A stretch of DNA of 64,000 nt from Onthophagus taurus (GCF_036711975.1 NC_091966.1:31751501-31815500), one strand, 5' to 3'; shown: positions 33,240 to 45,539, counted from the first letter of the stretch. Made by a program: numbers and translations. Notes: generated by a model not told the origin, from the letters alone.

Positions 33240-34510
33240 TAGAAAGGACTAAACAGTAATTGTCGTTTTATATCGTTCGCCATCTGCGGGTGTTAACATG
33301 TTTGTGAACTGTGTGGGTGTTCTTCTTAATGTATTGTTGTCGTAGAGTATGGTTAACGTGTTTGTCATAGGAGACTTCTATATAAACTTCTTGAATACGG
33401 ACGAGGATACAAATGAGGTCGTTGTCCCCTTTTAGATCGCATCACTATAAAGCGCTATTTGATAATTCACCGAGATTAACTAATGAATCATTATACTTGC
33501 ATCGATAATATAATCGCTAACGTCAATATTAGTGCTATTGGAATCTGAAAATTTCATCTGCAACTTCATGAGAGGTCCCTTTACTAGTTCAAAGAGTTCG
33601 GTTTTTTTGCTAATATAAAAATGACTATATGTACAGAATAACTGATGCAAGAGCCAATTAATAGAGAAAAATATCCTGACACTGATCAACATAGTTAACA
33701 AAATCATAAAGGGCATTCAAAAAACATAATCGGACATTCGCCTTCCGTCTAATAGACTCTAAAGATTGTCCAGGATTTGATATAGATGAAGTGCAAGTTT
33801 GCTAGTGATACCTACGGTTTGAATGTGAGTGTCATGAAGAATACAACTAATCTGTACACTATAATAAATATACTCTTGCTTTGATATTAATAAGTCTGCT
33901 CTGGCGGTAGTTTTTTGGACTAAAAATGAAGATTAATATGTAATATACCGTATTTTCTCGAATCTAATCCGCACCCTTTTTACAAATTTTGTATGCTCTA
34001 AAATCAAATGCGGATTACAATCGGATGTGGATTACATTGACAAACCAACTTTGTTTACCAACATTGCATTTTTAAAATCGAGGTGCGGATTAGATTCGAG
34101 TGCGGATAAGATTCGAGAAAATACGGTAAATAATTTTGAAAATTATAGGCCAATATCGATGCTTCCAGTATTGTCTAAAGTTTTTAAAACGTTGCTTGCA
34201 AGTGGGCTGACAGCTTACATAGATTACTCTGCCAGGTTTTTGACACCTAAACCTATAGTAAGCAAGCATCTATATATTTCTGCCTACTATAAGCTGAAAA
34301 TGTTATCAACTCAAGCTTTCGCGTATATGTAGGTGTGATTCTTCAGCAGTAACCTAAAACTTAATTAAGATAAAACAGAAGACTGATCTGAGTTGGTCAT
34401 ACAGCCCTATTAAGGCATTATTGTGCGTTCCATGCTTATGGTAGGTACGCATAGTCATTTCTCTGCATTTGGTATTTTAAATTGGTTACCCATTACTTCC
34501 TTGTACAATA
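33240..34510 (+). pseudogene. Plus-strand LINE remnant (endonuclease to RT), split by a MITE
   Basis: Endonuclease motifs appear as VLYRSPSAGVNMF and VNVFVIGDFYINFLNTDED (33265-33410), the YRPPxG and GDFNxD motifs of APE-type LINE endonucleases. CIDNI-like text follows. After a 179-bp MITE the RT begins: NFENYRPISMLPVLSKVFKT (34133-34195). A LINE C-terminal phrase FGILNWLPITSLYNRMRK is near 34470-34525. Large deletions, stops and frameshifts are present throughout. It is probably a CR1/Jockey-group element. Confidence 0.6.
33948..34126. mobile_element. 179-bp MITE with TA target site
   Basis: The ends are CCGTATTTTCTCGAATCTAA and, in reverse complement, CCGTATTTTCTCGAATCTTA, with TA at 33946-33947 and 34127-34128. 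Two further copies of AATCCGCA-type sequence lie inside. The TA target suggests a pogo/Tc1/mariner-driven element. It interrupts the LINE remnant just upstream of its RT block. Confidence 0.8.
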
Positions 34511-35339
34511 GAATGAGGAAGCCGATATTTTGACACGTAACTTTGAAGGAAGTCAGTACATGTTAACATTCTCAAAAGCTATGACACTTTCGAGTTTTTA
34601 TAAAACATGTGACATTCTATCCTGATAGTTTGTCTATAGGGAACGTTTTTAATACAGGCACATCCTTTGTCTTCCTCCTACGCCACATGGCATGTATGTT
34701 TCTACGTTGATCTAGTTTGTAAGAGTCTGCACACCATCATTATTCTAATAATCGACGCCAAACTCAACTAGACACTTCTTAGGTTGGATCCGTGTTTTAT
34801 ACTTAATAAACTATACGTAAGAGTTATATTCCTAATTTAGATTAGTTGCTGGGTTCTTTTGAATCTCTTCAACCAAAAGTTATTTATTGCCTTTGGGTTC
34901 GAGGTTGTATGATTTCGATGTTATTCTATCTTCCTATATTGATTGTATCTCTGCTAATGGTTCGATATTAGGTATTACTTCATGACTAATTTTGACATAA
35001 ATTAAAATATGCATAAAATAGGCATAAACTAATGTCTCCATTCAGCTACACAACACAATACAACACAGCAACTTATTTTTGATGTCATTTTACCAAATAA
35101 TATTGGCCAAGAACAACATAGTATTTTACACAATACACGAGAAGAGTTTTTGGATACTTTACCATGATAACGTCACTATTTTTGTCTTCCTTATAAAGTA
35201 TCCTTTATTATCATATCTGACGTCGCATAGTAAAACAATTTATATTTGAAGATTATCCCAACAGAAACAATTCTGAGCAATTATTAATATTAATGCATTT
35301 GAATATAAATTTCTTTAGCACCAAAATTGATTGATCTAT
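34511..35339. other. Spacer, probably LINE-derived but unclassifiable
   Basis: No gene recognised. It lies between two LINE remnants and may include decayed LINE sequence of the minus-strand copy. Confidence 0.25.
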
Positions 35340-36212
35340 GTTAGTCTACAATTATAGTGGTTTGTTTGACAGCTAAGGTTTTACTTTTAGTAGGGTTTAT
35401 TTTTCGCACTCACCACTTGTTGCAGACTGCAGCCGAGTTCTTCGCATAGTTTTGCTGTGTTAGCATATGACATTACAACAACAGTTGTATGCACTGGAGG
35501 AGTTGCCCCCATTTTACAAAATATAAAATTTAGGTGGGAAGACTTTCATCATTAGCTCATTGAATGTAATTTTCGATTTTCACGTCCACTGCTGAACTAT
35601 GTTATTAGCTTTCTGTAAGTAACTAGTTGCCTTTTGAATTGTTAATCCAATATCAAGTATGTACTGTCATATCATCAGCGAATTTTGCAATGGTTACGTT
35701 GTCCTATTTTTGCACTGATGTCTTTGAAATTTGAGTATGCCAAGTACTACGGTAGATCCTACAAGTAGGTAAAATTCCAATGGTTGCACATACTGAACTG
35801 GTATCATTTTATTTAGCTTACGAAGTAATCCTTGGTACGAAGCCTTATCAACAACCTGAGCTACATCAAGGAAAATCGCTAAGCAGCATTTGATTTACCT
35901 TTCATTTTTAATGTACTTATTCTTGATTTGATCTATAATCCTATGAGCTTGACCTATGATGGAATGTTGACTGCAAAATCCCAACTGGTAATCTGGAATC
36001 AGTTGTTTTTCTTCTATGAATGGTTTTAATATCTTTAATAGAACGTTTTCGAACATCTTCGACATAGTAGAAAGCAATGATATTGACCTGTACGACATTA
36101 TATCGTTCGGTGGCTTACTCGATTTCGACAATATGATGACTTCTGCTACTTTCCCGCAATCTGGCATATGTCTGACCCTAATTGCTTCATTGCATAGGTA
36201 CGTTAGCATCAC
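35340..36212 (-). pseudogene. Jockey-type LINE reverse transcriptase remnant
   Basis: The minus-strand frame 35895-36212 contains KVAEVIILSKSSKPPND, YRSISLLSTMSKMFENVLLK and LIPDYQLGFCSQHSIIGQAH, matching the RT start (YRPISLLPxxSKxFExxxxxR ... QFGFRxxHSTxxQ). Further on CCLAIFLDVAQVVDKASYQG gives the LDxxxAFDxVxHxG motif with AFD changed to VVD. Downstream frames show RT thumb-like scraps. The PQG and YADD motifs are not clear. The copy lacks both ends. Confidence 0.7.
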
Positions 36213-39200
36213 GATGCCGTATGAATACTACACCTGTGAAATCATATCCAGTAGCCTTCTTAGAACTCAAGAATTTTTCCTTATCTGTGCTGATGGTCGT
36301 TGAGGAATATATATGTTATAATATATCATATATGATCGTAACATTTAGTGAAATTTTTCAGATTGGCTAAACATTGGCTATAATAATGTGCACTTTTTTG
36401 ACCAGTTAGTAGAACAAGTCATCTAATTTTGGTTGTTATATTCTTGTATTGTTTACTGGAATAGTCACACATTTGTTGTCACACCATTTTATAATGAGTA
36501 TATTATCAAATACTCCACGTGTTTTCTATTAATTATTCCTAGACTTCACTATAACGGTAAACAACACGCTAAATACTGTGAACTCCATCTTACAATTGCA
36601 AGGTCAATGAGCTGTTATAACTCCAAGTCCCACTGTCTTATGAATATGGCAGTCGGAAGAAGACTTTCTAATCGATGTAAAGTAAAGTTGAAACATAGAA
36701 TAAAGTTCATGCCTTTAGAATCTCTCTAATACATTGCTCATTTTTTGATTAGATTATACAGCTAATCTTTTGACTTGCCATATTGCTTTAGTATACCGTT
36801 TAACTTTTCTGTTCTAAATCATATTTTATATATATCTCACCCTTCTTTTCCACTTTAACATACCACAAACGAAATTAACAACTTCGTTTCCCTTCCTCTT
36901 ACCACTACTACATTTCAGAAGGGTCTCAGAGTATAGAGTCCATTTCGTACGGTCAGTAAGGGTAAAGTAACCACTAATGGAAACTGATGGCGTAAGACCC
37001 TTTGATCGCACTTGTCCCACAGTTCCGGTTTCTTTTAATCGTACGCGGTTGCAACAATAAAGAGAATATTCAAATAGAACGGCGAGCGGTGGTGGCGGCT
37101 AACTAGCAAAACTCTTTGAAGTTTCAACGTCTGCGAGCGCGTTTGAGATTTTAGCGCGCCCAAGAATTTATTATTATTTCGAGTAGAACAAATTCGTTCT
37201 TACGTACTACTTGGGGTAGACGAAATTTGTCTTTTAACATTCAAGTCTGGCACAAGGAGGGTGGGTGTCGATTCGGTTAAAGATTAAGGGTTTCGGAGGA
37301 GATGGAACGTGAATTTCGAGGACGCGATGTTTACGTTCGACATTAAAACTTTAGTTTTAAAATTTCGGTGTTACGACGACGTTCACCGATGCTGACGCCG
37401 CGACGCTACGTAAAAAAGTTTAATAGAACTTCATACGAGATGTTACCACGACGTGACAGTGAAACGACGTTGAATGTTACTTGTACGTTACTGCACGATA
37501 AACATGTATTTTTTTTAAATCTTTTTAATTTCAGCCAAAAAATAGCTCCAATATCTATTTTATTTCATAATTCTCTCAAGTGACTAATAAACTTCCCAAA
37601 GCTTTCTTTTATGGAAATAACATAGGAAATTGACACGTTAAACGTGGATACAATACAAAAATCGACATTTTGCTTTGCAACGGATGAACCATCAATCACC
37701 CATTTGGCAGTTTGCATCGGTTTTCCTGCAAATGGGGGTGCATAGAACTACGTCGTTACAATTCACCATATGGAAAGAGCGCCTCTCATCCGAACTTTTT
37801 GCTTCTATCGAAATTTACGTCGATAAAATTTCCGGTTTCGGCCATATGTTGAGCGCTTGTCTATATGAGAAATCTTTAATCCCAATATTCGCCTGTGTAC
37901 AAGATTCTCCTCATATCCTCATACCTGAATCGTGTTTTTTGAAGATGGGAAAAGACGTTATTGGTAAATTGGATTTCAGACGCCTCGTCATTATAGAGGA
38001 GGACCTTGTGGTGTGATTTTTCGGTCGGTCACCTCGAATATAAACACGTGCGTTGTAGCGTGTCTTATGGTTATTGTTATGAGAGTGTTAAAAATTTTTG
38101 TAAGCCACCGAAATAGTGTCAGGTACCAGTAAACCGTTTAAGTTCAACAGATTGAAATAAAAATTCCGTTTAATATTTCTGTGGAAATCCTTTTAGGTTT
38201 AAAAAGGTAAATCTTAAGTACAATTTGTGGTAATACACAAATATGTCTTTTACCGTTGAAGATGAGATTAGATTAGATATGCTGAGTAAGTCTATCTCAG
38301 CTTGATTGAGAAATTGCTTCTCCACTGACAGAGTAGTTATATCTAATTGCCGATTAAGCAATTAATCGTGAATGCATCTAATTAGTGTGTGTTACAATAA
38401 TAATTTGATATTTTTTGTTAGATATAGTATATACTATTTGAAAAATATTTCGCGCCATTATGTGTGTAATTATTTCAAAGTTGACTTGATTAAATTACCC
38501 TGTCATGATGGATGAAGTGTCATCCTTCGGTGTGAACCAACCGCTTGCATTGTGATTCTGGTTTGAAACTGGCGTTAATGGAATTCCTTTGCTTACTTGC
38601 TGGGTACCACCTATACAGCGACTGTGAAATTTTACATCCCATTAGGCAAGCTGGAAATTGCCTGCTCGCTACCCGAAACAGATTAATGCAAAGTGTGTGG
38701 ACAGCTTATTTTATGTAGTTACAAAGTGTTATAAAACTTTATATTACAGAGAATATTACAATGGTGACAATATTACAAACCAGATTGCATACGTTTGGGT
38801 CATAATTTAGATTGGGGGCGATTGTCGTTGACGATTGTAAACCGATTGAAATGGTTGTTCTCGTATCAACAATTTCGACGGTCGTCGGCATAAATTTCAA
38901 AACATAAACCATATTTCGCTTCCGCGTTTCGGTAGTAAGCTTATCGTGGAAAATTTACTGACGCGTTTTTCTTTATCAAATTTTCCGCCGAGGGGAAAAT
39001 TTTCCATCGTCGTACAGCTAGGTGTGTAGGTATATTTTTTCCGCTTTAAAGGGGAATCTGCGAGTCGCAGCTCGGGACTTCTAAAAGAAAATGTGAGACG
39101 GAAAAGAAAAATGAGAAAGAGGGAGTACTTGCGCCGGGTAGGTATCAGATGCGAAGCGTTTAGCGCGAAGTTAATAAACTGATTTAATAATATTTTACTT

Positions 39201-39974
39201 TTTAATAATAAAAAATGCTCGACGCTACAAAGTTGGATGGAAAATGGGAGCGGAGAACATGAAATGTAGGATTTTATTAAATACTTCCAGTTTAAGCTTT
39301 GAAAAATATCCTACAACAAATCTGTAAATTAAAAATTAAATTTCATGTAGATAATCATGAATGTTTGATGTTGGTAGTAATCGGTAGTAATCTAAGAATA
39401 CGATTTTTGTTAGTTCTTTACCACCGCCCCTTGCTATTTTGAAAGGAGGGTTCGTACCCTTATCAAACACGTGCAAGTTTTCTCAGAAATAATGACACGC
39501 ATATTGTAGCGCGAAGATAACAATGAAAGAGGAAGCGTGACCATTATAAAGCGTCATGAATCAAATTTATACCCCCTGGAACGGAATACATTATCGGAAG
39601 AATTAATTCTGCTAAACGCTCGTTCTTAAATAAATGATACTGTGTCGTTTTAATATCGTATCAATTTTATTTCTTCGAACACCGTTATAATTGATTTTGA
39701 GAACATGACACCAAGACATATTGTTTTGATATTGAATAATGTAGATAGATAATGTATTAGTAACATCATATACAGTTTTTTCTCTACACTCGGAACTTTA
39801 TTCAAAATGAATTGCTAATTAATGTTTAATGTTTAATGTTTTTATCTTTTTTCAGAAATTACATATGTTAAGTAAGAAATAAAGATGAAAATTCGTGCAT
39901 ATATGTATACTGAACAATCTATTAAAAAAATTATATTCTTAAGATATCTTGCTGAAAAGTTCACAATATAAACT
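36213..39974. other. Long anonymous region with two CpG-richer islands
   Basis: No supportable gene. 36860-37460 and 38840-39180 are richer in CG than the flanks and contain several short CG-rich words (gcgagcgcgtttgagattttagcgcgcc, split by non-CG bases). The second island has a hairpin AAATTTTCC-gccgagg-GGAAAATTT near 38978-39002. A 113-codon plus-strand frame at 37675-38016 has no recognised domain and AT-rich codon use; I regard it as chance. Confidence 0.3.
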
Positions 39975-40250
39975 GTGTGCTTTTTAATGAACGGAAACGC
40001 AATTGAAAAGCTCTATTACTTTTTGGGGTAAAAACTTTTGATGTTAACCAGAAATTTACCACTTTGTAAAATAGTTTATTTTCTACAATCATTTTTTAAA
40101 AATAAAAAAAAATAGAATTCATATTTACTGAAATGCTCACTGTGATAAAAGTATGTGCTTTTTCATGAAAAAAACCCGCACCAGAAAGCCTATCGCTTTT
40201 ACGATAATAGTTTTTATTATCAACCAGAATTTATTAATTTGTAATCGACA
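39975..40250. repeat. Diverged ~178-bp tandem repeat, two units
   Basis: The phrase tgtgcttttt-atga recurs at 39976 and 40154, and ttgatgttaaccagaaattta is matched by ttattatcaaccagaattta at the same offset. The units are strongly diverged, suggesting an old duplication or two old copies of one element. Confidence 0.45.
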
Positions 40251-41839
40251 TCATAAAAACGAATCGCCCGAAGCATCGGTGCTTTAGGCAATTTATAGCT
40301 GTTTTAAACTTAGTCTCCTTGCTTTTGACAAAATGAATAATCCCAATTCGATCCTTAATCTGATCTTCTGCAACAGCAATACAAAAAAGTTGTCATAATT
40401 GTAAAGCTATGGAAGATCCCGCTCTTAAGGGAATATTTAATGAACTCATTAAAAGAGGTGAAATATTAAAAATTTCCAATTTCTCATGACCAATGACACC
40501 AAAGATGTTCCTCTACACTCTAAACCCAATCAGATGGTCATCATTTATGTTGACTACCTAGAGCACATATTATCATTTACTGAAGAAAACTACTGAATCT
40601 TTCGTTCTGCTACCGAAACAAAATTGTGATCGTTGTAATACTCCACTGGGCAACCAACACATATCAGGAAGATTTCAGAGATGACTAAATCTTGATATCC
40701 ATTCTTTTATCAGGAACATTCAGTTTCTGCCTCTCCACCCAGCACGTCCTTCAAAATTATAAGAAATATCATGCTATATGAGTTGATAAAAAAGATTCTT
40801 CTCTATCATGTCTTATTAGGCTCTTCGTTTCGCTTCACGAAATCTTTTTCACCAGCTGGAACTGGATTTGAAAGTGCTAAAGAAGTCCTTCATCGCAATT
40901 CCAAAGATCAACAGACGGTTCTGGATTTTATCCATCGTTGGGGAAAAGCTGGTAATATCTGCATGGACGGATTGGTCCACCAAGCCTATGTCATACATCA
41001 AAATTCAGATTTGGATAATTAGCTTCGCTAACGACGCTTCACTCCGTGTTACTACCACCATTGTAGTGACTTCTTATTGCAGATGATCTGTGATGATATG
41101 TGATATAAAAGAGTCACAAGAGTTTAATCATCTTTTAGGTTTAGGCCGCTAATAACGATGGTTCTTGGGATGTTACTGGTTTTCGTATCCGATTTACCCT
41201 CGACGGTAACATTTTTCTTACAATTATCCTAAAAAGAGTTCTGTTGAGGTAGTTCCCGGTGGGTCTGGTCTTTGGGGACCGACTGGTTCTCTAACAGAAG
41301 TGAAGCCACGTCTCTTTCTGCCGCTTTCCTGGTCTGCCTGGCGTTTTGCTATACCTAGCGGGAATTTAACAATAACAAGTTTACATCTAAATTGGTTAAG
41401 CAAGTCTACTTCATCTCGAAATCTTTTAGACCATTACCTTCTCTTCCTTTTTTTATAGACATTCTTAAAAAGACTTCATCGTTACATCAGCGATTAGATC
41501 GTTGATTAGAGTCTATTTCCTAGCTTGCACACAGAGCAAACTTACGCTGTTCATTCAGTGATCAAATTGGTTAGCAATGTGCTGGACCACAAGAAGTCTT
41601 TCTCAGGAAAAAAGATAGCTTTATAAAAGCACAATATTTTCTCGGTATTTCGTTGCTGGATTAAGAGCAATCTAAAACTAATCGTTAAATTAAAGGCTAA
41701 GCACGGAACAGTTTAAGGAACAATTACTAGAGATTATCTGTATTGGCAATACAACTTTCATTTCAACAACCTCATAAATATATCCAAACAAATTTCATAT
41801 TATCACAAATTAGCTACATATTAAGGAAACGGCTTTGGT
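40251..41839. other. Anonymous region, possibly decayed retroelement
   Basis: Broken frames on the plus strand (for example DQQTVLDFIHRWGKAGNICM near 40910-40970) hint at an old coding element, possibly an earlier part of the LINE at 42 kb. No motif is diagnostic. Confidence 0.25.
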
Positions 41840-42600
41840 AGCTATGGTAAGGCTAAAATCTTCCGCAGTTCATCTCGTGAAGAAAGTTCATGAATACGAA
41901 ATGAAACAAAATCATCTTCTGCAATTATCGTTTTCTGATCGATCTCAGTATGAAGGCCTACTGTTTCACTGACAACAAGTGGTATCAGGAAAACAACTCT
42001 CAGAGACATCTTTGAGAAATTCCATTGCTGGTTGATAATTCAGGTCACGTTAATGGGCCCTATGAGAATGCGATAACGCATAACGTTATAAGAAAATTGT
42101 TGGAGATACACTGATGAATAGCTTGCGGTAGTTGATGACGCGCAAGATCCCAGTACACTATTCCAAGTTAATAGATCAACGTCTCTTCAATTAGTACACT
42201 CTCAATTACTTAATCCGCTGCTATATTACTAGAAGTCCAGAAAGTATTTGATTCTGTGTGGCATTAAGATCTACCCTTCAAGTTCGACAAGTTGAACACA
42301 CTGCCTTTATCTTCTCAATCTGATAAATTATTTTCTTTCAAACCGTTCATTCACCACCTCCCAAGACCTCCCTCAGGATATTGTCACGACATTTATATTG
42401 AAAACTGAGAAATATTTGATCTTAACGCTAACGCCTTACTTTAAGTGGACGATATGGTTTTACACGGAAGAGTCATAGAATCTATGGTTCAGAGCCTACA
42501 AACGTTGATCGATTTTACCAAGAATTCCATTTATAACTCATAAAAGTCAACCTGTACAAAGTCAACTTCTTGTGTTCTACTTTTAAATGTATTGGTTTCA
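41840..42600 (+). pseudogene. Plus-strand Jockey-type LINE RT remnant
   Basis: Recognisable RT phrases are LEVQKVFDSVWH (42230-42265; the LDVEKAFDSVWH motif), LPFKFDKLNTLP, LPRPPSGYCHDIYIEN and, near 42430, ALL-stop-VDDMVLHGRVIESMVQ, which corresponds to the YADD region with Tyr-Ala lost. Several stops and shifts are present. The text from 41840 (AMVRLKSSAVHLVKKVHEYE) may belong to the same copy. It lies directly downstream of the attacin gene's 3' end, in the opposite orientation. Confidence 0.6.
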
Positions 42601-42779
42601 CCTAGGATCGAATACTTAAATTCTATAAGTTTCTAATGATGTTAAAATTAATATAGATTAATGTTCTATAATATTAAATTACAACTTTTATTTATATTAT
42701 TTTTGATGAAATCATAAATTTTTAATGGCACATCTAACAATAAATTGTAGTTTTTTAAATAAATTTTTAAATTGAGTTA

Positions 42780-43357
42780 TTAAAATCTGTGTGTCAACCC
42801 AGCAAATACACCATAGTTGGGGTTTCCCGTTCCAGAAGGTCCTCCATATTGTCTATCATAATTTGCTCCAATATATGCTTGAGTATTCCGTTCATTTATG
42901 AAATTATAACGACCGGATACACCAACATTAGTTCCTAATCCATCAAGATGTTTAACTGAAGCACTGAGAGTACTTGCACTTGGCTTATGAGTATAATCCA
43001 AACTTCCACCAACACCAAAAGGTTGATGTTTACCACCAGAAATTGCACCTGTTCCCATAAGGTTATGATTATTGTTATCAATTATAGTTCCAGTATGACT
43101 TATAGTTGCTCGTCTACTTGCACTATCATAGATTGCACTAGTTTGTCTGCAAATTAATTAATTAATATAAAATATATAAAAAAAGATTTTGTATACCTTT
43201 TTGCTCTTCCTCGCGCTGTAACTTCAGAATCTAAAGGTCCTAAAGAACTTGATGATTCGAAAGGAACCAAAAGATATTCTTGTTGACCATCGGTAACGAT
43301 TTCATAAGCAAAAACGCTCGTAGCAACGAAAATAAAAAAGAAGATGAATCCCTTCAT
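42780..43357 (-). CDS. Attacin-like antimicrobial peptide precursor (two exons)
   Basis: Exon 1 is 43357 to 43197 and exon 2 is 43146 to 42780 (minus strand). The intron 43147-43196 has donor GTATAC and acceptor TTTGCAG. The spliced product is 175 aa. It begins with signal peptide MKGFIFFFIFVATSVFA, then a pro-segment ending in the furin-type site RAKR. That site is formed exactly across the splice junction. The mature chain of about 121 aa starts QTSAIYDSAS, is Gly/Asn/Ser-rich and lacks Cys. It has SGGKHQPFGVGGSLDYTH, LGTNVGVSGRYNFINER and the end NPNYGVFAGLTHRF, the layout of the attacin C-terminal glycine-rich domains. Attacins are secreted from fat body and act on the outer membrane of Gram-negative bacteria. 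The shortened chain fits the beetle type. An in-frame ATG at 43432 is upstream of the likely transcription start, so 43357 is preferred. AATAAA is at 42687-42692 on the minus strand. Confidence 0.88.
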
Positions 43358-43441
43358 GTTGTTTTGATTTGGTATTGATATTAAGTTAAATTTACTCTTC
43401 GAGTAGTAGAAGTGGTTTAAAGATTTGCACATTTTCTACTT

Positions 43442-43449
43442 CTTTTATA
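43442..43449 (-). promoter_or_regulatory. TATA box of the attacin gene
   Basis: TATAAAAG on the minus strand (42-base region otherwise AT-rich). A start of transcription would fall near 43415-43420, giving a leader of about 60 nt before the ATG at 43357. Confidence 0.65.
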
Positions 43450-43483
43450 TGGTGAAATTGATTGTTAAAAAAATTGATATAAA

Positions 43484-43711
43484 GGGGAAATTCATGTGAG
43501 ATTAAACATTATTTATGTCCGAATCTTTGTTGTTTCCGCGAATAATCTCTAAAGCAGTACGTAAACGGGGAATTCCATTATCATTGCTGTCGGGTTTGTT
43601 TTGATTTGGTTATTATCACGAGTTATTTAAAGATTGAGATTTATTAAAACACGTTAAATTAGTTAATGATAAAAAATAAGTTTACGACAGCCGTAATAAT
43701 CGGGGAATACC
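43484..43711. promoter_or_regulatory. Rel/NF-kB site cluster with GATA motifs
   Basis: Three decamers match the insect Rel consensus GGGRNNYYCC or the Relish-type GGGRAWYYYY form: GGGGAAATTC at 43484-43493, GGGGAATTCC at 43567-43576 and GGGGAATACC at 43702-43711. A weaker GGGAAGCCCC lies at 43787-43796. TTATCA (GATA factor site) directly follows the second kB site (43578-43583), and another is near 43613. Paired kB and GATA sites upstream of the TATA box are the known immune-induction arrangement of insect antimicrobial peptide genes in the Toll/Imd pathways. Confidence 0.7.
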
Positions 43712-44019
43712 TTTAAAATTAACTGATTTTGTTAAAGGTTAATTGGTTTTTCCGTAAATAGTTATAAAAAGAATAATGCGAAAAAAGGGAAGCCCCTTAT
43801 TTTTCATTTAATTAGTTTTCTCAAAATTCGTCTACAATTTCATTAAAATTTTAAAACTTAAAGAGACAGTTTGTAGGAAAAAAGATGTGGTCAGATAAAT
43901 TATTACGTTCGGTTTGTCCAAAGTAAGGGCAAAGACTGAAGTAAGGACCAGAGAAAACTATACGAAAATATACCCGACCAGGTTGCATCCGACGAAGTCT
44001 CTGCTCATTTTTGATCAAC

Positions 44020-44545
44020 TTATTAATGGACACAACAATCGAGGTTGTGATTACTTTGAACCTATATATGGGTATAAAATGAGTCAAAAGAAAATCTGTA
44101 AAATATTCTACGCTGACGATTGTACCGGAGATCCGCCACATTATCAAAGCTTGCATTTCTTCCTGCACTATCCCACAGTGCTTAATCCGTTGATAAAAGT
44201 ACACTACCCTAACAAACATTTGTTGAATGAAGATGCGAAGTTAATGTTATGTGATACCTTGATTCTCTCATCATTCAATCACTACGATCTTGTTTATGGT
44301 CCTCGTTTAATGATGAAGGATTCGCAGAGGATAGAAAGCGTTCAAAAATCTTGTTTGAGATTTATTTACGGCATACGTCATAATGAAAGAGTATCTTATA
44401 AGTTGGTTAATGCAAATTGGTTAAACAAGGTAGAGCGTCGTAAAATTCATATTACTTGTCGAATGGTTTCTATTGTCTCTAAGGGCAAGCCACCTTATCT
44501 ATATGAAAGTATCACGTACAGAACCGATATTTATCATGTATTTCA
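44020..44545 (+). pseudogene. Plus-strand LINE C-terminal fragment
   Basis: The plus-strand frame contains LLNEDAKLMLCDTLILSSFN, HYDLVYGPRL, ESVQKSCLRFIYGIRHNERV, KLVNANWLNKVERRKIH and YRTDIYH. This is the conserved C-terminal region that follows the RT in CR1/Jockey-type LINE proteins, and the copy at 45.8 kb contains the same block. Upstream of about 44215 the frame (to 43914) has no clear LINE similarity. The fragment stops abruptly at YRTDIYH, where an opposite-strand LINE begins. Confidence 0.75.
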
Positions 44546-45535
44546 TATGCTTTACATATGCTTGGGAAGTATTTCTGTTTAAAAGCAGCATTATTTATGT
44601 GTAATAGTTTTGTAATCGCCCGTTTTGGTAGATGTTTCAATGTTTCTCCATTAATTAGGTCATAGCTTACTGATTTCTTTATATTTAGTTTTTGTATTTC
44701 ATAATACAGTTCTTTCATTCTTACACATGGTATATTACTCTTGCTGATCACTTTGAATTATGCCAGGGACAATATTTAGCATAGTTGTTGGACTGTCTGA
44801 TGTAAAAGTTTCTTTCAGATGTTCAACAAACAAATTAACTTTTTCTTGGTTACTCTTAACCCAATTTCCATTATTATTTCGAATCGGAGGTGTATGTATT
44901 TTTGGAACTTTAAGGTTTCTTGTTGCCTTCCACAGAGAATAATCCGTGCTGGCATCGTCAGTAAGGTCTTTTAAGTAATTTTGGATATTATTTTGGCTGT
45001 TATTTTATTTAATTTTGTTTTATCACTAGGAATTCTATTGGTTTGCCATTTCTTTCTTGCTTTCCGTTTTCTGCAATTTTGTCTCTAATGAATTTAGGAT
45101 AAATATTAGATTTAGGTTTTGATGTTAAAATTAGTGTTGAGGCCCAGGCTGCGTTTTATATGTCTTTTAAGAACTTTTCTACTTCATTGTCAATGTCTTC
45201 GTTTGTTTTCATAAGACCATTAAGATGAATTTTATTATCTAATGTTTGTTGAAATAGATTCCAATTAGTGAGTTTATTGGTTAGTGATTATTTAGAGTAA
45301 TAATTACTGGTGAGTGATCTGAGTCCAGCCCTAACTCTTCTTCTATGTTTACGAAGTTAAGCGATATATTTTTCGTAATAAAAAAATCAAGCAGACCCGG
45401 AATTTTACTTCTATCTGTTGGCCAGTAAGTTGGCTTCCCAGTGGAGAGCACCTCACAATTTAGGGCATCTCTTGCATGGTTCAGTTCTCTTCCTTTTGTA
45501 TTTGTCAAGCGAGAACCCCAAGACATATGTTTTGC
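44510..45535 (-). pseudogene. Minus-strand Jockey-type LINE, endonuclease end to RT start
   Basis: The minus-strand frame 45281-45526 reads MSWGSRLTNTKGREL, VLSTGKPTYWP (codons LSTGKPTYWPTD) and LGLDSDHSPVIITL, the C-terminal part of an APE-type endonuclease with its SDHxPV motif. The linker follows, with DIDNEVEKFLKDI and AAWASTLILTSKPKSN. The beginning of the RT domain comes last (KKSVSYDLINGETLKHLPKR, FKQKYFPSICKA at 44530-44720). It is cut at both ends: on the left against an opposite-strand LINE, on the right at GDF-NAKHMSWG, where the next LINE's tail begins. Confidence 0.75.
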
Positions 45536-45539
45536 ATTA

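Noticed and set aside
36016-36303. Plus-strand frame over the Jockey RT at 36 kb
   Set aside because: The opposite strand contains the diagnostic YRSISLLSTMSK block, so the plus frame is its complement.
37675-38016. 113-codon plus-strand frame
   Set aside because: No recognisable domain, no supported start, AT-type codon use. It could be an old element scrap but cannot be supported.
43358-43432. Upstream in-frame ATG extending the attacin precursor by 25 residues
   Set aside because: It lies at or upstream of the expected transcription start set by the TATA box at 43442-43449, and would bury the signal peptide.
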